Positions 6,937 to 14,909 of a stretch of 34,209 nt of DNA are shown in pieces. The stretch's first letter is position 1, and each line of letters opens with the position of its first letter. Position numbers and translations under genes: made by a program. The notes beneath the pieces were generated by a model that worked only from the letters and a program-made list of their open reading frames with translations, was not told the DNA's origin and ran no database searches. Source of the stretch: Anaerolineae bacterium (lineage in GTDB: Bacteria; Chloroflexota; Anaerolineae; Promineifilales; Promineifilaceae). The DNA lies in NCBI GenBank assembly GCA_023382655.1, contig JAHDWK010000048.1, positions 1 through 34,209 on the forward strand. The letters run 5' to 3'.

Positions 6937-7033
6937 GAAGACGGCCGTTAACCATGTCAGAAAGTATGGCATAGTCTAGCACACGGCCGTCCCCCTCCTC
7001 CCCTTCCATAACCCCAACACATCCCCACAAATC
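6937..7033. repeat. ~180-bp dispersed intergenic repeat, copy 5 (5' half)
   Basis: The sequence ACGGCCGTTAACCATGTCAG (octamer at 6941), AAAGTATGGCATAG and CTAGCACACGGCCGT (octamer at 6983), then the C-rich stretch and CCCCAACACATCCCC, matches the first half of the repeat. It stops where the CAGCCAGTTTTATCC block should begin. Confidence 0.75.
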
Positions 7034-7041
7034 CCATAAAA

Positions 7042-7131
7042 CTGACAGAAGATGTCAGGTTTGGCCGTTAACCTGAAGGAATGAAGTTCATAATTCATCC
7101 TTCATAATTCCTAATTCCCCAGGAGACGGCC
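7042..7131. repeat. TGACAGAAG..TGTCA hairpin and TTCATAATTC repeats upstream of uvrB
   Basis: CTGACA (7042-7047) pairs with TGTCAG (7053-7058), followed by TTTGGCCGTTAAC. An almost identical arrangement recurs at 13920-13946 (TGACA..TGTCA then TTACGGCCGTTAC). The segment 7088-7116 consists of imperfect TTCATAATTC repeats. No promoter for uvrB stands out. Confidence 0.6.
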
Positions 7132-9108
7132 GTGACTGACTTTCAACTTGTTTCCCCTTATCAACCAACCGGCGACCAGCCGCCGGCCATTGCCGGGCTG
7201 GTAGATGGATTGTCTAGCGGGCTGCGCCAGCAAGTGCTGTTGGGCGCCACCGGCACCGGCAAAACCTTCACTATCGCCAACGTCATCCAGCAGGTGCAAC
7301 GGCCGACCATTGTCTTTGCCCACAACAAGACGCTGGCGGCACAGCTTTACAGCGAGTTCAAACAGTTCTTCCCGCACAACGCGGTCAGCTACTTTGTCAG
7401 CTATTATGACTATTACCAGCCGGAAGCCTACATTCCCCGCACGGACACCTACATTGAAAAGACGACGGAGATTAACGCCGAGATTGAGATGATGCGGCTG
7501 GCGGCGACGCAGGCGTTGTCCACACGGCGGGATGTGATTGTGGTCGCCAGCGTCAGCGCCATTTATTCGTTGGGCGATCCGGTGAAGTATAACCAGGCGC
7601 GGGTGGAGTTTGGCCTGGGGCAGGTGAAACAGCGCAACAAGACACTGCGCCACCTGATTGGCATTCGCTATGAGCGGAATGATATAGACTTTAAGATTGG
7701 CACGTTCCGGGTGCGCGGGGATGTGTTGGAGATACGGCCGTCTTATACCGAAGCCGCCTACCGTATCCAGTTTTGGGGCGACGAGGTGGAGCGCATCACC
7801 GAAATTGACCCGCTGACGGGGGAACTGCTGGCGGAAATGGACGAGTTGCTCATCCACCCGGCCAAACATTTTGTCACCGACGAGAACGAGATGGACCTGG
7901 CGGTTGCCAGCATTGAAGCAGAATTGGAAGAGCGGCTGGATGAGTTGATGGGCCAGAACAAACTGCTGGAAGCGCAGCGACTGGAGCAGCGCACCCGGTA
8001 TGATGTGGAGATGCTGCGCGAACTGGGTTACTGTTCCGGCAGTGAAAATTATGCGCGGCACTTTTACGGCCGTGAAGCCAACCTGCCCCCCTGGACACTG
8101 CTGGATTACTTCCCCGACGACTACCTGATGGTCATTGACGAAAGCCACATGACCCTCCCCCAAATCCGGGCTATGTACAACGGCGACCGCCAGCGCAAAC
8201 AGACGCTGGTGGATTACGGCTTCCGCCTGCCCAGCGCGTTGGACAATCGGCCGTTGACCTTTGCCGAATGGGAAGACCGCGCCTATCAGGTGATTTACAC
8301 CTCGGCCACGCCAGGGCCATATGAACAGGCGCGCAGCGAGCGCACCGTGCAGCAAATCATTCGCCCCACCGGTTTGTTAGACCCACAGGTCGTGATTCGC
8401 CCGGTGAAGGGGCAGGTGGATGATTTGCTCTACGAAGTGAAGCAGCGTATTGATCGCGGCCAACGCGCCCTGATTACCACGCTTACCAAACGCATGGCCG
8501 AAGACCTGGCTGACTATTTGCAGGAGATGGGCTTGCAGGTGCATTATCTGCACAGCGAGGTAGACACCTTTGAGCGGGTGGAGATTTTGCAGGATTTACG
8601 CGCCGGGGTGTATGATGCAGTGGTGGGCATTAACTTGCTGCGTGAGGGGCTGGATTTGCCGGAGGTGTCATTGGTGGCTATTCTGGACGCGGACAAGGAA
8701 GGGTTTTTGCGCTCGGAAACGGCGTTGATTCAGACGATTGGCCGGGCCGCGCGGCACATTCAGGGACAGGTGATTATGTATGCCGACCGGATGACGAATT
8801 CGATGCAGCGAGCCATAGACGAGACGAACCGCCGCCGCGCCGTGCAGCAGTCCTACAATGAAATGTACGGCATTACCCCCCAGACCATCGTCAAAGCCCA
8901 AGGGGAGATGCTGCCCCACAAAGAAAAGGAACGGCCGTTGCCACACATCGCCGAACCTGCTCCCTTCTATGCCACGGGTGACATCCTGGCCGAATTGGAC
9001 GAACTGGAAAGCGCCATGCGCGCGGCGGCCCAGGCGTTGGAGTTTGAGAAGGCCGCCCGCCTGCGTGACCAGATCATGCACTTGCGCCAACAGCTTGAAC
9101 CGGCGTGA
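7132..9108 (+). CDS. uvrB: Excinuclease ABC subunit B
   Basis: UvrB is the helicase-like damage-verification subunit of nucleotide excision repair. It is loaded by UvrA and recruits UvrC. The 658 residues are of normal length. Walker A is GATGTGKT (~38-45), the beta-hairpin region is SYYDYYQPEAYIPRTDTYI (~91-109), Walker B is DESHMTL (~335-341), and the C-terminal helicase motif includes LREGLDLPEVSLV, DADKEGFLRSE and QTIGRAAR. A UVR domain that contacts UvrC closes the protein (~620-655, LEFEKAARLRDQI). The start is GTG at 7132: AGGAG ends 6 nt before it, and the codon is part of the octamer ACGGCCGT (7126-7133). The PHP gene overlaps or abuts its stop, indicating co-transcription. Confidence 0.97.
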   Translation: MTDFQLVSPYQPTGDQPPAIAGLVDGLSSGLRQQVLLGATGTGKTFTIANVIQQVQRPTIVFAHNKTLAAQLYSEFKQFFPHNAVSYFVSYYDYYQPEAYIPRTDTYIEKTTEINAEIEMMRLAATQALSTRRDVIVVASVSAIYSLGDPVKYNQARVEFGLGQVKQRNKTLRHLIGIRYERNDIDFKIGTFRVRGDVLEIRPSYTEAAYRIQFWGDEVERITEIDPLTGELLAEMDELLIHPAKHFVTDENEMDLAVASIEAELEERLDELMGQNKLLEAQRLEQRTRYDVEMLRELGYCSGSENYARHFYGREANLPPWTLLDYFPDDYLMVIDESHMTLPQIRAMYNGDRQRKQTLVDYGFRLPSALDNRPLTFAEWEDRAYQVIYTSATPGPYEQARSERTVQQIIRPTGLLDPQVVIRPVKGQVDDLLYEVKQRIDRGQRALITTLTKRMAEDLADYLQEMGLQVHYLHSEVDTFERVEILQDLRAGVYDAVVGINLLREGLDLPEVSLVAILDADKEGFLRSETALIQTIGRAARHIQGQVIMYADRMTNSMQRAIDETNRRRAVQQSYNEMYGITPQTIVKAQGEMLPHKEKERPLPHIAEPAPFYATGDILAELDELESAMRAAAQALEFEKAARLRDQIMHLRQQLEPA

Positions 9109-9122
9109 TGAGGAGTTTCTGC

Positions 9123-9986
9123 ATGAACTTGTCTACTACGGGTCTCAGACTCGCTGCCGATGCCGCCATTGATCTCCAGATTCATACCATCTACAGTGAT
9201 GGCAACTGGAAGCCGGAACAGTTGCTCGACTATCTGGTACAAGAGCAGTTTGGCCTGGTGGCTATCACTGATCATGATCGCCCGGACACGGCCGTTGCGC
9301 TTCAGCAACTGGCGCATGACAAACATTTGCCCCTACTTGTGGCTGTCGAGATGACCACGTTGTGGAGAGGTGAAATGACCGACCTGCTCTGCTTTGGGTT
9401 TGATCCCACACATAGCGCATTGCATGATTTGGCCCAAGACTTGTTGCGTCGCCAACAAGAAAATACGCATGAAGTGTACGAGAACTTACGGCGCAAGGGC
9501 TATGTCTTCCCCGAATCGCCCACCTTGTTGGCGGACATCTTAGCCAGACCCAGCGCCCAGCAACCCCAGGAATTAGTGGCCCTTTTGAAACGCCAAGGCT
9601 ATGGGCAAGGTGAGCCTTCCGCCGGAAAGATCGCTCTGGAAGCCGGCTGCACATTTGCAACAAACGATTTGGCCGCAGTGGTGGAGGCGGCTCACCAAAG
9701 TGGGGCCGTGTGTCTTATCGCCCACCCCGGCCGAACAGATGGCTTTATGACCTATGATGCGCAATTATTGGATCAAGTTCGCCAGGAAGTTCCCCTTGAC
9801 GGTTTAGAGGTATATTATCCAAAGCATACTCTTGCCCAGACGGCGATGTATCAGGAGTATGCGCAGCGACACCACTTACTAACCAGTTCAGGGTCTGACT
9901 CGCATAGTATGGATAAGCCGCCAGTCAAGTATCGGGCTGAATTAAGCCGCGCGTTACTCGAACGGGTTGGGATCGTAATGGAGTGA
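9123..9986 (+). CDS. PHP-domain metal-dependent phosphoesterase
   Basis: The 287-residue protein has the full set of PHP metal-binding motifs: DLQIHTIYSDG (~18-27), AITDHDRPD (~47-55), AVEMT, LIAHPGRTDG, GLEVYYPKH and SGSDSHSMDK near the C-terminus. This matches the TrpH/YciV-type group that hydrolyses 3',5'-nucleoside bisphosphates or acts as a 5'-3' exonuclease on short oligonucleotides. The substrate here is not proven. The ATG at 9123 has GAGGAG 7 nt upstream. A GTG at 9105 and an ATG at 9108, overlapping the uvrB stop, are alternatives. Tight linkage to uvrB suggests one transcript and possibly disposal of repair oligonucleotides, which is an inference. Confidence 0.85.
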   Translation: MNLSTTGLRLAADAAIDLQIHTIYSDGNWKPEQLLDYLVQEQFGLVAITDHDRPDTAVALQQLAHDKHLPLLVAVEMTTLWRGEMTDLLCFGFDPTHSALHDLAQDLLRRQQENTHEVYENLRRKGYVFPESPTLLADILARPSAQQPQELVALLKRQGYGQGEPSAGKIALEAGCTFATNDLAAVVEAAHQSGAVCLIAHPGRTDGFMTYDAQLLDQVRQEVPLDGLEVYYPKHTLAQTAMYQEYAQRHHLLTSSGSDSHSMDKPPVKYRAELSRALLERVGIVME

Positions 9987-10063
9987 CCGGCCCACACCTG
10001 GCCTTTGCACTCCTTAAGGTTGCGCTCGGCCAGGGACTTGTAACGGAAGGATATACTTTGTCA

Positions 10064-10348
10064 ATGATCATCGAATTTAGCGACAAGATTTGGTTTTGGA
10101 AAGGCCCCGCCCCACATCATTTTGTGACCGTGCCGGCGGAGCAGTGCGGTGACCTGAAAGCGGTATCAGGCTTTGTCACGTATGGCTGGGGCATGATTCC
10201 GGTGAAAGTGCGGATCGGCAAAACGGAGTTTAAGACTTCCTTGTTTCCCAAGGACGGTGGTTACATTGTGCCCATTAAAACAACGGTACGCAAAGCCGAA
10301 AAACTTGAAGAAGGCGACACCGTGACGTTACACCTTGAAGTGATTTGA
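10064..10348 (+). CDS. DUF1905 domain protein
   Basis: The 94-residue protein covers a complete DUF1905 domain: IEFSDKIWFWKGPAPHHFVTVP at the start, GWGMIPVKVRIGKTEFKTSLFP in the middle and YIVPIKTTVRKAEKLEEGDTVTLHLEV at the end. The family is a small beta-barrel of unknown biochemical role, often found beside or fused to YdeI/OmpD-associated domains. The ATG at 10064 is preferred because homology begins there. GGAAGG lies 13 nt upstream, which is long. A frame opening at 9983 would add an unlikely 27-residue leader overlapping the PHP gene. Confidence 0.78.
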   Translation: MIIEFSDKIWFWKGPAPHHFVTVPAEQCGDLKAVSGFVTYGWGMIPVKVRIGKTEFKTSLFPKDGGYIVPIKTTVRKAEKLEEGDTVTLHLEVI

Positions 10349-10358
10349 AAACGCCAAG

Positions 10359-10406
10359 AGACCGGATAGGTTTCGTGCAACCCTTGGTTGCCAACCTGTC
10401 AGGTCT
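10359..10406. repeat. AGACCTGACAGGT hairpin element, copy 2 (with inner hairpin)
   Basis: The outer arms at 10359-10373 and 10393-10406 are a degenerate version of the element (two mismatches). The enclosed loop contains a perfect second hairpin, GCAACC (10377-10382) with GGTTGC (10386-10391). It separates the DUF1905 and DinB genes and ends 9 nt before the DinB ribosome binding site. Confidence 0.65.
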
Positions 10407-10424
10407 GAGGATGTGGAGGATAAG

Positions 10425-10928
10425 ATGATGTTGATTATTGATAATGAGATGTTGTGGCGGCAATATAGCGTGGCTATTGATTCATTGCGCGACGCCCTGC
10501 GGGATTGCCCAGATGAACTTTGGGAAAAGAATTTGTGGGAAGATGAGCCAGACCAATGGGTGGCGGCCGGATTCTCGGCGTTCTGGTATCTGGGCTACCA
10601 TACGCTCTTCTGGCTCGACCTGTATTTAACCGGGGCGGAAGAGGGCTTTGCCCCACCGGCGCCGTTTGATCTGGTGGAGATGGTGTCAGACGAGGTCTTG
10701 CCGCGCACCTATACACGCGATGAACTGCTGGACTACCTGGAACAGTGCCGCCAAAAATACCAGGAGGCCCTCAGCACACTGACAACCGAACAGGCTTACC
10801 GCTTGTGCCAGTTCCCCTGGGGCGAGGTGCCCTATGGTGAACTGCTGCTGTACACGTTGCGTCATGTGCAGGAGCACGCCGCCCACCTGCACCTGTTTCT
10901 GGGGCAGCAGGCGAGAAAATCCACTTGA
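10425..10928 (+). CDS. DinB-family four-helix-bundle protein
   Basis: About 167 residues fit the DinB/YfiT superfamily, a four-helix bundle that usually binds a divalent metal through three histidines. GYHTLFWLDLYL in the second helix and LRHVQEHAAHLHLFLGQ in the last supply the expected histidines. Members include bacillithiol or mycothiol S-transferases and stress-induced proteins. The substrate cannot be assigned. GGAGGA (10415-10420) lies 4 nt from ATG 10425 and 7 nt from ATG 10428, so either may be used. The GTG at 10413 is less likely. The gene ends before a strong bidirectional terminator. Confidence 0.78.
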   Translation: MMLIIDNEMLWRQYSVAIDSLRDALRDCPDELWEKNLWEDEPDQWVAAGFSAFWYLGYHTLFWLDLYLTGAEEGFAPPAPFDLVEMVSDEVLPRTYTRDELLDYLEQCRQKYQEALSTLTTEQAYRLCQFPWGEVPYGELLLYTLRHVQEHAAHLHLFLGQQARKST

Positions 10929-11002
10929 TCTAGCCAATCATTCGCTCTCCGTTAAGCAGGCTTTCATCCTATACCCACGGCCGTAGCCGCATACAGTGCC
11001 TG

Positions 11003-11055
11003 AAAAACAAAGAACGCGGAGATTCATATGGTCAATCTCCGCGTTCTTTGTTTTT
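11003..11055. terminator. Bidirectional Rho-independent terminator
   Basis: A perfect 22-bp inverted repeat (11003-11024 with 11034-11055) encloses a 9-nt loop. It starts with AAAAACAAAG and ends with CTTTGTTTTT, so each strand carries a U-tract after a GC-rich stem (GAACGCGGAGATT). It lies between the convergent DinB gene and the minus-strand DUF11 gene and would serve both. Confidence 0.93.
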
Positions 11056-11093
11056 AGATGGGTTTAATCTCCAAGATAGAACCAATCTCTACA

Positions 11094-13133
11094 TTATGGT
11101 TTGACGACGACGGGCAAATAGATGAATTGATTCAAGATGGGTTCGCCGGTGATGGTAACAACGGCCGTGCTGCTGTTATTGCTTTCATCCGGGTCATCCA
11201 GCACAGAGGTCACAGTAGCCGTATTACTGGCCTCGCCCGCTTGCCCGGCCGAAACCACCAATTGCACTGTTTCACTACTACCCACCGGTATAAGACCAAA
11301 GACACAGGTCACCGTACCGCTCAACTCCAGGCAGCTACTATCATCGGCCACATAACTCACCTCAGCCGGGAGAATGTCTGTGACGGTCACATCTACGGCC
11401 GTTTCCGGCCCATGATTGGTAATGACCAGCGTGTAAGTGATCAGGTCGCCAGTTTGCACGGTGGGGGTGACGGCCGTTTTGCTGATTTCCAGGTCGGCTT
11501 CGATTGGCCCGGTCAGACATTCAGGCAGAACAAACTTACCAATACGTGTATTCCAGTTGTTACTACTGTTGCTGGGATAATACTCATTCGTTACCCAAAA
11601 CGTGCAGTCATCGCTGGGGTCTATGCTGATGGCGCTGTAATCGCCCCAGCGGTTGCTGCCCGTCTGTGAGCCAGCGCCCGCATACAATGTTGCTTCCGCC
11701 TGTAAAGTGCCCAACGGATCGCTGGCCAGCCGCGTGGCATAACGGATGGCCGGATTCATCGTGGAACCGGACACGCTGTAAGCCAGGGCAATGTTACCCT
11801 GCCCATCCATAGCTATGCTGCCCATAAACCGGTGCAAACCATCATCAGGCGCATGAGTCCCTTCCTGATAAATAGACCACGCGCCACCGCTGCGCCGCAG
11901 TTCATACCAGCGAATGCCAGACCGGTCTGATCCTACATCAACTGCAAAATTAGCCAGCAGCGTTTCATGGCTGCCAAAGTTGCGGTACGCCAGCCGCCAC
12001 ATCGGCCATTCAGACACAGCGTCTACGCGCTGCGTGGTGCCCAACTGCGGAATGCAATTCAGGTTAAAAAACCCACAAACCGTGTAGGTATAGCTGGTAA
12101 TGTTTAGCCCCTGCGCCAGAGCAAACGTGGAGTTTGCCGGTGTTACCCAATCCACATCCATTTCAAAAATTTCCAGCCGGTCTGTGCCGCCATGAAAACT
12201 ATTGTCTTTGAAGGTGTAAAACAAGCCGGGTGTATTGGCCGGGGGCGGGGTAGAGCCGTCTACATCGGCGGGCATCAAGAAATTGTCTTGTCCGGCAAAA
12301 CGGATCGCAGTAGCCGTCTGGCCGTTGAGCATGTCGGGTCGTTCCAGGGCGTAAGCGGTGTAGCTGCTTTCATTGGTGCTCATGTAATAGGCGTCTGGCC
12401 AGACGGAGATTTTGAAATAGTCAGGGAATTCAGGGGTGCTGAAATTATACGTCCAATAGCTGCCGGTGGGATCGGCCGTTTGCGAAACGGCCGCACAGAT
12501 GCCGTTGCTTCTGAATTGGGCCAGCAGCCAGCGGTCGGCCAGCGAATCATACACCACAATGGGGTCGCCATCGTTGACTGTGGAGCAGGGGCCGCTGCTC
12601 CACAGATCATTCAACTCAGTGGGGCCGGTGAGCAGGTTGCCGTTTTTGTCATAGATGTTGAATAAAGTGGCGTTGACCATCTGCACATAATGGTTGGGGC
12701 CAACATCACCGATGGTGTCGGGTGGCGAGCAAGAACAGAAGTTGTCTATACCTTCAAACGTGAGCAGGGGGTCGGGGGTACGGCCGTTATTCAAAACCCC
12801 GGCCGGCAACAATGGATCGGTTGGCCCGCTGATGTTGGGGTAGTCTGGCGGAAAGTTGACAAATGGATTCTGGCGGGGGTTTAGCTCCCTTTCCAGAATC
12901 GGTTCCGGTTCGGCGACGGGTAACTCCCGTACCAGGCGGCTCATTTGGGGAGTAGCTGATTCTGTAACCAGTGGCCCTTCTGTCGTCGCCGGACTTTGCG
13001 TATTGGCCGTTTGCGGGTAACCGGATGGCCCACGACCGGTAGTGATGGGGGTGGTACGGCCGTCGTTCATCGCCCAACCCACCGCCATCATCCAGACCGC
13101 ACACAAGAATAAAATTTTCAAATGTTGTTTCAT
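11094..13133 (-). CDS. Large secreted protein with C-terminal DUF11-like domain
   Basis: The 679-residue protein begins with a signal peptide (MKQHLKILFLCAVWMMAVGWA). A long central region (~150-540) carries scattered cysteines (FCSCSPPDTIGDVG, GFFNLNCIP) and segments such as VVYDSLADRWLLAQF, ISVWPDAYYMS and GDYSAISIDPSDDCTFWVTNEY, as in a family of secreted proteins annotated only as hypothetical and probably a beta-propeller. It is followed by a DUF11-type Ig-like repeat (~555-665: LEISKTAVTPTVQTGDLITY, VTVTDILPAEV, NTATVTSVLDDPDESNNSS). The extreme C-terminus, NQFIYLPVVVKP, resembles the hydrophobic YLPLV-type tails of many secreted Chloroflexota proteins. GGAGAG lies 8 nt before the ATG at 13133. 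It is probably surface-exposed. No enzyme motif is apparent. Confidence 0.75.
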   Translation of the reverse strand: MKQHLKILFLCAVWMMAVGWAMNDGRTTPITTGRGPSGYPQTANTQSPATTEGPLVTESATPQMSRLVRELPVAEPEPILERELNPRQNPFVNFPPDYPNISGPTDPLLPAGVLNNGRTPDPLLTFEGIDNFCSCSPPDTIGDVGPNHYVQMVNATLFNIYDKNGNLLTGPTELNDLWSSGPCSTVNDGDPIVVYDSLADRWLLAQFRSNGICAAVSQTADPTGSYWTYNFSTPEFPDYFKISVWPDAYYMSTNESSYTAYALERPDMLNGQTATAIRFAGQDNFLMPADVDGSTPPPANTPGLFYTFKDNSFHGGTDRLEIFEMDVDWVTPANSTFALAQGLNITSYTYTVCGFFNLNCIPQLGTTQRVDAVSEWPMWRLAYRNFGSHETLLANFAVDVGSDRSGIRWYELRRSGGAWSIYQEGTHAPDDGLHRFMGSIAMDGQGNIALAYSVSGSTMNPAIRYATRLASDPLGTLQAEATLYAGAGSQTGSNRWGDYSAISIDPSDDCTFWVTNEYYPSNSSNNWNTRIGKFVLPECLTGPIEADLEISKTAVTPTVQTGDLITYTLVITNHGPETAVDVTVTDILPAEVSYVADDSSCLELSGTVTCVFGLIPVGSSETVQLVVSAGQAGEASNTATVTSVLDDPDESNNSSTAVVTITGEPILNQFIYLPVVVKP

Positions 13134-13295
13134 ATACAGAACTCTCCATATTGGTCCCCCAAACAGCCTGCTTATCATAATGGAGCGGCGCGGTTTTTCC
13201 AAGTGGCAAAGTGGTGGTTGGCGGCTATACCTGACACACCGTGTCATAAATATGCGGTACAATCGAGAGCGAAACATAAAAATGGAGAAACAACC

Positions 13296-13916
13296 ATGAG
13301 TAAATTGGATTTCAAAAAAGAATGGCCCCATCTTTACAATCCACCGCGCCATGATTTTGTGACCGTCGAAGTGCCGCCGCTTCCATACCTGATGGTGGAT
13401 GGGCACGGCGACCCGAACAGTGCCCCGGCCTATCAGGAAGCCGTCGAGGCATTGTATGCTGTTGCTTATAAATTGAAGTTCATGAGTAAAAATGAGTTAG
13501 GACGGGATTATGCCGTCATGCCGCTGGAAGGGTTGTGGTGGGCAGAGGATATGGATCATTACACCGTCAGGCGGGACAAAAGCGCCTGGAATTGGACGAT
13601 GATGATCCTGACACCAGATTGGATTACGCCGGAAATGGTAGCGCAGGCAAAGGCCGCAGTTGGAGCGAAAAAAGAATTACCGGCGCTGCCTCAATTGCGC
13701 CTGGAAACGCTGGCCGAAGGGTTGGTGGCGCAAATTATGCATATTGGTTCGTATGATGATGAAACGCCCACCCTGGCCCGGCTGCACCAGGAGTGGCTGC
13801 CCGCCAACGGCTATGTGGAAAACGGCAAACACCACGAAATTTACCTGGGTGATCCCCGCAAGGTGGCCCCTGAAAAGCTGAAAACGGTGTTGCGTCAACC
13901 CATTCGTCCGATTTGA
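13296..13916 (+). CDS. GyrI-like small-molecule-binding domain protein
   Basis: The 206-residue protein is a single GyrI-like (SOUL/SbmC-related) ligand-binding domain: DFVTVEVPPLPYLMVDGHGDP opens the domain, LEGLWWAEDM is the conserved tryptophan segment, and EGLVAQIMHIGSYDDETPTLARL with HHEIYLGDPRKVAPEKLKTVLRQPI completes it. Such domains bind drugs or hydrophobic ligands, often as the sensor half of MerR- or AraC-type regulators. Here no DNA-binding part is attached. The ATG at 13296 follows GGAGAA at 13284-13289. It is transcribed away from the DUF11 gene and the 162 bp between starts must hold both promoters. Confidence 0.8.
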   Translation: MSKLDFKKEWPHLYNPPRHDFVTVEVPPLPYLMVDGHGDPNSAPAYQEAVEALYAVAYKLKFMSKNELGRDYAVMPLEGLWWAEDMDHYTVRRDKSAWNWTMMILTPDWITPEMVAQAKAAVGAKKELPALPQLRLETLAEGLVAQIMHIGSYDDETPTLARLHQEWLPANGYVENGKHHEIYLGDPRKVAPEKLKTVLRQPIRPI

Positions 13917-14002
13917 ATATGACAGAAGGTGTCAGATTACGGCCGTTACACTCCTGTGATTAGCCGATTAAATATGTACCCATCTTGAACAAGGAGAACG
14001 GT

Positions 14003-14839
14003 ATGTGGAATCTGACGAACCAGGTAGCTGTGGTAACAGGGGCCAGCCGGGGTGTGGGCAAGGGCATTGCCCATGCGTTGGGTATGGCCGGGACCACGGT
14101 GTATGTAACCGGACGCACAGTAGTGCCCGGTAGGGGGGTGGACGGTATGCCAGGTACGGTAGGCGAAACGGCCGTACTGGTCACTCAGGCTGGTGGCAAA
14201 GGGATCGCCGTCCGTTGCGATCACACCGTTGACGCCGATGTGGAAGCGTTGTTTGCGCAGGTGGAGGCGGAGCAGGGCCGGTTGGACATCCTGGTGAATA
14301 ATGTCTGGGGTGGCTATGAAGAGATAGAAAGTGAGGAAAATATCTGGCTCGCGCCATTTTGGGAGCAGCCGCTCAGTCGCTGGGACGGTATGTTTACCGC
14401 CGGGGTACGGGCGCATCATACCGCCAGCCGTTTGGCAGCCAGATTGATGATACAACAGGGTCAGGGCCTCATCGTCAATATCTCTTATTGGGCGGGGCAG
14501 AAGTATATGAATAACGTCATGTATGGCGTTTCCAAGTGTGCGACTGACCGGCTGGCAAAGGATATGGCGTGTGAATTACGGGAATATGGCGTCACGGCCG
14601 TATCCCTCTATCCCGGTTTGGTACGGACAGAAAGAGTGCTGGAAGCCGCCGAATGGTTTGACATGAGCAACGCCGAGTCGCCAGAATTTACAGGCTTGGC
14701 AATTGCGGCCCTGGCAGCCGATCCCCATCGCCTGGAAAAAAGCGGACAGATAGTGGTGGCGGCTGATCTGGCGCTGGAATATGGGTTTGATGATATTGAT
14801 GGGCGGCGGGTACGGCCGTTGACCCTGGAGATAGCGTGA
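14003..14839 (+). CDS. Short-chain dehydrogenase/reductase (SDR)
   Basis: The 278-residue protein is a classical SDR. The nucleotide-binding motif is TGASRGVGKGIA (~12-23), the NN-x-G-type strand is LVNNVWGG (~97-104), and the catalytic triad reads S161, Y174 and K178 (NISYWAGQKYMNNVMYGVSK). The substrate is unknown. Vertebrate DHRS1 and related bacterial proteins share the NNVW-type segment and a similar length, which is a suggestion only. AAGGAG (13991-13996) is 6 nt from the ATG at 14003, so the earlier in-frame TTG at 13985 is rejected. The gene is followed by ATCCGTAA-type repeats and a convergent HD gene. Confidence 0.88.
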   Translation: MWNLTNQVAVVTGASRGVGKGIAHALGMAGTTVYVTGRTVVPGRGVDGMPGTVGETAVLVTQAGGKGIAVRCDHTVDADVEALFAQVEAEQGRLDILVNNVWGGYEEIESEENIWLAPFWEQPLSRWDGMFTAGVRAHHTASRLAARLMIQQGQGLIVNISYWAGQKYMNNVMYGVSKCATDRLAKDMACELREYGVTAVSLYPGLVRTERVLEAAEWFDMSNAESPEFTGLAIAALAADPHRLEKSGQIVVAADLALEYGFDDIDGRRVRPLTLEIA

Positions 14840-14906
14840 ATCCGTGAGCCGAAGTCCGTAAACCGTTATCCGACTTCGGACCTCGGATTACGGATTACGG
14901 GTTACC
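14837..14906. repeat. ATCCGTAA-type repeat with hairpin, copy 1
   Basis: The segment is built from ATCCGTGA, GTCCGTAAACCGTTATCCG and CGGATTACGGATTACGGG words. CCGAAGTC (14849-14856) and GACTTCGG (14872-14879) form a hairpin. Similar blocks lie at 22566-22620 and 28601-28665. It separates the convergent SDR and HD genes. Confidence 0.7.
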
Positions 14907-14909
14907 CCA

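Noticed and set aside
7111..8355. 414-codon minus-strand frame opposite uvrB
   Set aside because: It is antisense to a clear uvrB. The translation is His/Gln-rich without any domain, as expected from the complementary frame of a GC-rich gene.
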